28,917 nt of DNA from NCBI GenBank assembly GCA_964353255.1, contig CAYGVJ010000070.1, positions 1 through 28,917 of the forward strand, given 5' to 3'. Both the position numbers and the translations under genes were made by a program. A model generated the notes under the pieces. The model saw only the letters and a program-made list of their open reading frames with translations, searched no databases and was not told where the DNA came from. The DNA is from VFZS01 sp964353255. GTDB taxonomy: Bacteria; Acidobacteriota; Terriglobia; Bryobacterales; Bryobacteraceae. Each line of letters starts with the position of its first letter. Position 1 is the stretch's first letter. Positions 25,225-28,917 of the stretch are shown in pieces.

Positions 25225-25940
25225 TCGTCGGTCGCCGCTTGGTGGGAGCGGCTGGTTTCCGGTTCCAGGGCGTGCGCCGCAGAAGCGCCACAGCAGCCGT
25301 GGGGCGATCCAGCGTCTGCGGGGTGANNNNNNNNNNNNNNNNNNNNNNNNNNNNNNNNNNNNNNNNNNNNNNNNNNNNNNNNNNNNNNNNNNNNNNNNNN
25401 NNNNNNNNNNNNNNNNNNNNNNNNNNTGGCTTGCCGAAGAATGAGTTCCTCGATCATCGCACTGGCTGGGCATGGTACGCCTCTGGCTACAGGGTAAGGG
25501 GGTGGTGGGCGGTCCGGAGCGGATGGGCGGGGCAAGCGGCTGAGGGAAGGGCAGAAAAAGGGCTGGGGGCGCTGTGTTGTTGACTTCTAGGTTGAGCGGG
25601 AGCATCATAAATCCAGCTCCTGTCGCCGGCGCCAGGATTTCGGGTAGGCCAGGCCGAATGAACAACTTCACCGCATGTCGTGGGTCGCCGCTGGGGCTGT
25701 TGCCCGGCCAAACGGTGGCGGGCGAAGGGTTCAGAATCCGCTGGACGGGCTGCGGCAGGTTGTCCGAATCGAGAGGGGAGGAATTATGCGGACCGGACGG
25801 TCGGCCTAAGACTCCCGAGGCAGATTGTCGAATGGAGCGCAAGTCATTGGAATTGAAGCAGTTGCAGTCGCACCCCGTCGGCTGCGTTTTCGTGTTAGGC
25901 CGACCGACATTGAGTTTTAGGCAGGTCTCGTGAAATAGTG
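25225..25940. other. Unassigned accessory stretch including a 100-N scaffold gap (25327-25426)
   Basis: No supported gene. The 100 Ns mark an assembly gap of unknown true length, so any frame crossing it is meaningless. Just right of the gap, GGCTACAGGGTAAGGGG (25485-25501) repeats the leader of the hypothetical gene at 24073 and stands 11 bases from a minus-strand ATG at 25473, suggesting the 5' end of another copy cut by the gap. From 25574 to 25933 a plus-strand frame of 119 codons is open, but its composition is not protein-like and I do not call it. An inverted repeat lies at 25798-25906. Confidence 0.5.
25798..25906. repeat. Perfect 12-bp inverted repeat enclosing about 85 bp, with an attC-like core
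   Basis: CGGTCGGCCTAA (25798-25809) and TTAGGCCGACCG (25895-25906) are perfect inverted copies. The right arm forms GTTAGGC with the preceding G (25894-25900), matching the integron core GTTRRRY. The left arm reads GCCTAAG where RYYYAAC would be expected, one base off. It may be a degenerate attC or a small palindromic element. Confidence 0.45.
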
Positions 25941-25992
25941 GTTGGGCGACCGTCGAGGCGCGCAGAGCCGCTGCAGATGGACGGAGGCAACA

Positions 25993-26481
25993 ATGACACC
26001 GCTCAAGAACTGGGCAACTGTTGTTTGGGTAGCACTAGGGCTGTTTCTGTTCTACGTGTTCTACGTTTCGGAGTACAACCCGATCTTGTATTTCAGGTAC
26101 GGCCAGCGTGCCAAGGGGGCTCTGCTCCTAGGAGTTCTCGTGGCGAGCGTACTAGCCTGGGCGTGGACGGCCAAGAATCTGAACGCGGCAGACAGGACAC
26201 TGGGAAACGTGTTCAAGAAATGTCCTGCGTGCTTCGCTCAGGCCATCAGTTTTGATGTGAAGGTGGGATCGTTAACAGACCGAGTTGTGTGCCGCTCCTG
26301 TACAGCCGAATGGCACTTCACACTTAATCTCCTATCAATGCGTATCTCGCGTCTGTGGCTCGCCAACCCAGGCCAGTGTCTCAATCAAACCGAGCGCGAG
26401 ACCACTCCCGCCACCGACGTCGCAGCTGATTGGGAGAGCTGGGCTCTAGCGCGCTTCTCGCAGAGGCGCGAGAGCACGTAG
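25993..26481 (+). CDS. Cassette-borne membrane protein with zinc ribbon, 162 aa
   Basis: Two membrane helices (about 8-25 and 42-58) at the N-terminus are followed by a soluble domain with a four-cysteine zinc-ribbon pattern, C77-x2-C80 and C100-x2-C103 (KKCPACF ... VVCRSCTAEWHF). The ATG at 25993 has a GGAGG site 5 nt upstream; longer frames add no sensible residues. The gene lies 51 bp inside a unit that opens with the integron core GTTGGGC (25941-25947) and closes with an attC site (26540-26612), the standard gene-cassette plan. Function unknown; a membrane-bound metal or stress sensor is conceivable but unsupported. Confidence 0.75.
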   Translation: MTPLKNWATVVWVALGLFLFYVFYVSEYNPILYFRYGQRAKGALLLGVLVASVLAWAWTAKNLNAADRTLGNVFKKCPACFAQAISFDVKVGSLTDRVVCRSCTAEWHFTLNLLSMRISRLWLANPGQCLNQTERETTPATDVAADWESWALARFSQRREST

Positions 26482-26539
26482 GCCGCGGCCGTAATGCGAC
26501 AATGGCCGGATAGAATCAAGAAGTAGGCCGCGTGCCGTC

Positions 26540-26612
26540 GCCCAACCACGCGTTGCACCCGACGCCGGCCGGTGAATGGGTGGATCGGCGCGGGTGAACG
26601 CGATCGTTGGGC
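26540..26612 (+). repeat. Integron attC recombination site (cassette 1)
   Basis: All four attC boxes are present in order: R'' GCCCAAC (26540-26546), L'' TTGCACC (26553-26559), L' GGGTGAA (26592-26598) and R' GTTGGGC (26606-26612). R'' and R' are perfect inverse complements. L'' and L' pair except for one extra G in L'', the extrahelical base that directs strand choice by IntI. The 73-bp length and 6-7 nt spacers are typical. Confidence 0.85.
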
Positions 26613-26658
26613 CGGCCAGCCCGCTTATGAAGTCGCGAGTGGCACGGAGACGTGTGCG

Positions 26659-26868
26659 ATGAAATCATTCACAACGAAACAAGTCGTCATTCTGGTGCTC
26701 GTCATAGTTGCAGCCATTGCATTCCTCGAAACGTCTCAGCCGGTACTCACGGGCGCTTTTTGGCGGGCCTTTCTACTCAAAGTATTGATCTATGGGGCGG
26801 TGTCAGAGTTCGTGGTCGTCGCTTTAGGCGCATGGACGAAGCTTTTCAAAAACAGCGACGACCTGTGA
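26659..26868 (+). CDS. Cassette-borne small membrane protein, 69 aa
   Basis: MKSFTTKQVV leads into a first membrane helix (about 9-23), then a short loop (LETSQPVLTG), a second helix region (about 36-58) and a charged end (KLFKNSDDL). The ATG at 26659 follows ACGGAGA by 8 nt and lies 52 bp after the cassette boundary at 26606/26607; the stop is 6 bp before the next attC. I do not recognise the family. Its tight fit between two recombination sites shows that it is the single gene of the second cassette. Expression probably depends on an upstream promoter or one within the cassette; none is clear. Confidence 0.7.
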   Translation: MKSFTTKQVVILVLVIVAAIAFLETSQPVLTGAFWRAFLLKVLIYGAVSEFVVVALGAWTKLFKNSDDL

Positions 26869-26874
26869 CGGGCC

Positions 26875-26977
26875 GCCCAACTCGCGGTTGCACCCGACGC
26901 GAACCGCTGCGCCGGCACTCCCAGCGCTATACTTCGTTACGTGCGGTCCGCGCGGGTGAACCGCAGAACCGTTAGCT
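26875..26977 (+). repeat. Integron attC recombination site (cassette 2)
   Basis: R'' GCCCAAC (26875-26881), L'' TTGCACC (26888-26894), L' GGGTGAA (26954-26960) and R' GTTAGCT (26971-26977). The left half (GCCCAAC, a 6-nt spacer, TTGCACCCGACGC) is nearly identical to the first attC, so both cassettes carry sites of one family. R' deviates from GTTRRRY at its sixth base, which belongs to the following DNA. The middle is longer than in the first site (103 bp in total). Confidence 0.8.
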
Positions 26978-27336
26978 GGTGGAGGATCGCGTCAAGAAGG
27001 GCTGTTGCCCACAACGATCTGCCCGGTGGCTGTGTAACCAAGGCTGAAGCCGCCTCTCACATAGTCGGGGGTCGCCGGTAGTGCAAGTCTCTGAAACAGC
27101 AGGACTTGCCTCGGATATGGCAGGTCTAGTGGGCGGGTGTTACGTGATACCGCTGGCGTGAGATGCGGGAGAGCGGAGGCTGAGAGGCGCCTGTCGGAGG
27201 GGGCGGGTTGCCTCAGCGGAATCATGGAGTACGCGTCCTACTGCGAGGAACGTGTGAAAAAATCCTGGGGACACGCCTGCGCTCATTCCCAGGTGACTGG
27301 TTTGACGGACCCAGCCCGGAGTGTCCCCGGATTCTT
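26978..27336. other. Non-coding stretch between the last attC and the restriction gene
   Basis: No supported gene. A minus-strand frame at 26992-27225 is open and ends in a fairly protein-like segment (YVRGGFSLGYTATGQIVVGN), which could be the tail of a lost gene, but I cannot match it. A short hairpin, GCAAGTC/GACTTGC, lies at 27083-27109. The left arm of a palindromic element begins at 27252. Confidence 0.4.
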
Positions 27337-27342
27337 TCACAC
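27252..27342. repeat. Palindromic element (about 91 bp) overlapping the end of the restriction gene
   Basis: The left arm (27252-27274, GTGTGAAAAAATCC...GGGGACAC) and right arm (27321-27342, GTGTCCCC...TTTCACAC) are inverted repeats of 22-23 bases with about two differences. The element has no coding capacity and resembles a REP- or MITE-type palindrome. The stop codon of the ISP gene (TGA at 27337-27339) lies inside the right arm. Confidence 0.6.
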
Positions 27343-28917
27343 CTGCCAGGCGGGGAGATTGCGGAGGATGTCGAGGGTTTCGAGGCTGAGGCGGATGACT
27401 TGGGCGAGGAGGCGGGTGACGTACTCGGGGTCGTCGGGGCGATTGGGGTCCAGGCGGATGCCGCTGCGGGGGGCTTCGGTGACCTGGTACTGGTCGATGA
27501 CCCATTCGAGGGCGCTGCGGTTGCCGAGGCGGTATTGGAAGGCTTCGGGCGGGATGCCGGCGAGGGTGAGGGAGGGGTTGACGACCAGGGAGCGCTTGTC
27601 CTTGCTGAGGCGCATCTTGTCTTCGACGCGGTAGGAGAGGGACAGGCCGGGGTTAACCACGAACTCGAGGGGGTAGGGCGGGAGTTGCTCGTAGTTGAGA
27701 TGAAGGTGGGCGAGGCGCTCTCCGGCTTCGGCGAAGGCTTCGAAGTCGGGGGCGAAGGGGATGCGTGGGAGTTCGCGCTTGAGGTTATCGGCGAAGCGAG
27801 CGCGGTAGTCGGGGTGGTGGAGGAGGGCGTAGACGTAGTGGAAGGTCTGGGTCTTGGTGATACGCGGATCGCTGTAATGCTCGCGGAAGTGGGCGAGGGC
27901 GAAGTCGGTGATGTTGTCGCGGCCCTGGGCACCGTCGGGGGAGTAGGTATAGAGGGGGAAGCACTGGGACTTCTCGAACGCAAGGTCGAGCGCGGGGATT
28001 GCGTTGGCGATCAGACAGCCGAAGGGCATGCGGTTTCCCGGGCCGGGCACGCAAATAGCACAGTTCTCACGTTCGGTGTTGGCGGACGGGAAAATCTCGC
28101 CGAAGTGGGCCGGGCGATGGATGAGCACGGGACCGTAGTAAAGGCACAGCTTGGTGAAGGGCCGGTAGAGACCAGAGTGTATCGCGTGAGGTTCGAAGGT
28201 GGCGTAGACGCCACGTAGGAGGGTCTCTTTGAGCCGGCTGCTCCACTTGATTCGCTTGTCGTCGTAGCGGACGAATTCGTCGACAGCAGCCTGTCGGTCC
28301 TTCCGGCGCTTCCAGCGGTCCACCTCACCGTTGTAGAAATCGATGAAGGCCTGGACCTTTTCTCCGAGAGGGGTGTGGGAGAAGTCGTAAACCCACTCGT
28401 CACGGTTCGTGTTTACGCCCAGCGAGTACAGGTCAAAGATTGCGAGGGATTCGGCTTCGGAGCGCTTCATCTTTTTCTGGCCCATGGGCAGGAAGCTGGC
28501 GAACTCGGCGGCATGCTCGGGGACGAGCCAGGTGTGGCGGGCGTCGGGTGTGAGTTCCTGCCAGGGAACGGAGCGGAGGTTGCGCTGTTCGCGCAGCCAG
28601 TCGAGCTTCTTGTGGCGGCGCCATTCGAGGGGGACGGCGTGGTAGGAGATGCCGCGCGGGAGGCCGGCGCGACGGACGGCGATGGTGATGCCGACGCCGA
28701 CCTGGATTCCGAAGACGTTGTAGGCGGTGCCGCTGAGCTTGGGGTTCTGGCGCACGTTGCCCTGGAGGTTGAGGTGGTAGATGCGGTGGAAGTCCTGGGC
28801 GAGGTGTCGGCGCATGCCGTCGAAGGCGATCTGATCGAGGAAGCTGTTGTTGGAGACGAAGCAGACGATGCCGTCGCGGTCGGCGAGGCGGTCGGTGGCC
28901 CAGCGGAAGAACTTCAC
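27337..28917 (-). CDS. Type ISP restriction-modification enzyme, C-terminal part (gene runs off the window)
   Basis: 526 residues of a single-chain type ISP enzyme (LlaGI/LlaBIII-like), in which nuclease, helicase-like translocase, N6-adenine methyltransferase and target recognition domain are fused. The visible part starts inside the methyltransferase, after the catalytic motif IV, with KFFRWATDRLADRDGIVCFV. The target-recognition/C-terminal region follows: YDFSHTPLGEKVQAFIDFYN, RLKETLLRGVYATFEPHAIH, YRPFTKLCLYYGPVLIHRP and LPRIPFAPDFEAFAEAGERL, blocks typical of ISP enzymes. No stop or frameshift interrupts it. The start lies beyond 28917; the GTG at the window edge is not a real start. The natural end LPAWQV is completed by a stop inside a palindromic element. 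Confidence 0.88.
   Translation of the reverse strand: MKFFRWATDRLADRDGIVCFVSNNSFLDQIAFDGMRRHLAQDFHRIYHLNLQGNVRQNPKLSGTAYNVFGIQVGVGITIAVRRAGLPRGISYHAVPLEWRRHKKLDWLREQRNLRSVPWQELTPDARHTWLVPEHAAEFASFLPMGQKKMKRSEAESLAIFDLYSLGVNTNRDEWVYDFSHTPLGEKVQAFIDFYNGEVDRWKRRKDRQAAVDEFVRYDDKRIKWSSRLKETLLRGVYATFEPHAIHSGLYRPFTKLCLYYGPVLIHRPAHFGEIFPSANTERENCAICVPGPGNRMPFGCLIANAIPALDLAFEKSQCFPLYTYSPDGAQGRDNITDFALAHFREHYSDPRITKTQTFHYVYALLHHPDYRARFADNLKRELPRIPFAPDFEAFAEAGERLAHLHLNYEQLPPYPLEFVVNPGLSLSYRVEDKMRLSKDKRSLVVNPSLTLAGIPPEAFQYRLGNRSALEWVIDQYQVTEAPRSGIRLDPNRPDDPEYVTRLLAQVIRLSLETLDILRNLPAWQV

Noticed and set aside
24802..25842. Long frames crossing the 100-N run on both strands
   Set aside because: The Ns translate to unknown residues and mark an assembly gap, so these frames are not real.
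25574..25933. 119-codon plus-strand frame right of the gap
   Set aside because: Composition is not protein-like, there is no ribosome site, and it overlaps the inverted repeat; no family recognised.
26992..27225. 77-codon minus-strand frame after the last attC
   Set aside because: The end looks somewhat protein-like (GGFSLGYTATGQIVVGN) but I could not match it to a family or find a start signal; kept only as a remark.
27208..28218. 336-codon plus-strand frame opposite the ISP gene
   Set aside because: Gly/Val/Glu-rich shadow of the well-supported ISP coding strand.
1..28917. CRISPR arrays, tRNA and rRNA genes
   Set aside because: No regularly spaced repeats and no recognisable tRNA or rRNA sequences were seen by eye.

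Overview
The window looks like one scaffold of an Acidobacteriota genome, probably of the Bryobacterales/Solibacter kind and probably metagenome-assembled. The evidence is high G+C, an ADOP-type duplicated MacB/FtsX permease without its own ATPase, a protein with the Acidobacteria-typical 'IEANRRNAQRSTGPKTPEGK' N-terminus, a decayed regulator/TPR fusion gene of a type common in that phylum, and a 100-N scaffold gap at 25327-25426. The taxonomic placement is inference from gene families only.

Layout. 1-349 holds the 3' remnant of a YdcF-like (DUF218) gene. 459-1757 is an IS110-family transposase with about 520 bp of non-coding DNA on its 5' side. 2282-16106 is the main feature: seven tightly packed minus-strand genes forming a BREX-like phage-defence operon. 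In transcription order they are pglZ, brxL (Lon-like), a possible BrxA-like protein, a possible BrxB/BrxF-like small protein, a DUF3800 protein, a zinc-ribbon DNA methyltransferase, and a 1377-aa BrxC/PglY-like (DUF6079-type) P-loop ATPase. Most junctions overlap or nearly touch (TGA-C-ATG, TAATG, ATGA, ATGA); the only sizeable gap lies between the DUF3800 gene and the methyltransferase. The gene content does not match any of the six classic BREX types: BrxL, a type-3-like methyltransferase/ATPase pair and DUF3800 occur together, with no Eco57I-type PglX and no helicase.

16278-20780 is ordinary chromosome: a decayed TPR/regulator gene, an NmrA-like reductase coupled to an MBL hydrolase, a LytTR response regulator, and an NAD-dependent epimerase. 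20812-24073 carries the ADOP permease and a Solibacter-type hypothetical whose 3' end is made of a small palindromic (MITE-like) element.

24351-27342 is an accessory patchwork. It contains a near-consensus sigma-70 promoter, two small genes each broken by a one-base frameshift, a ribbon-helix-helix-like ORF, the scaffold gap, two integron-type gene cassettes (each a small membrane-protein gene followed by a recognisable attC site, with no integrase in view), and a second palindromic element. From 27337 to the right edge lies the C-terminal part of a type ISP restriction-modification enzyme, so the window joins two defence systems separated by a mobile-DNA zone. No tRNA, rRNA or CRISPR array was seen.
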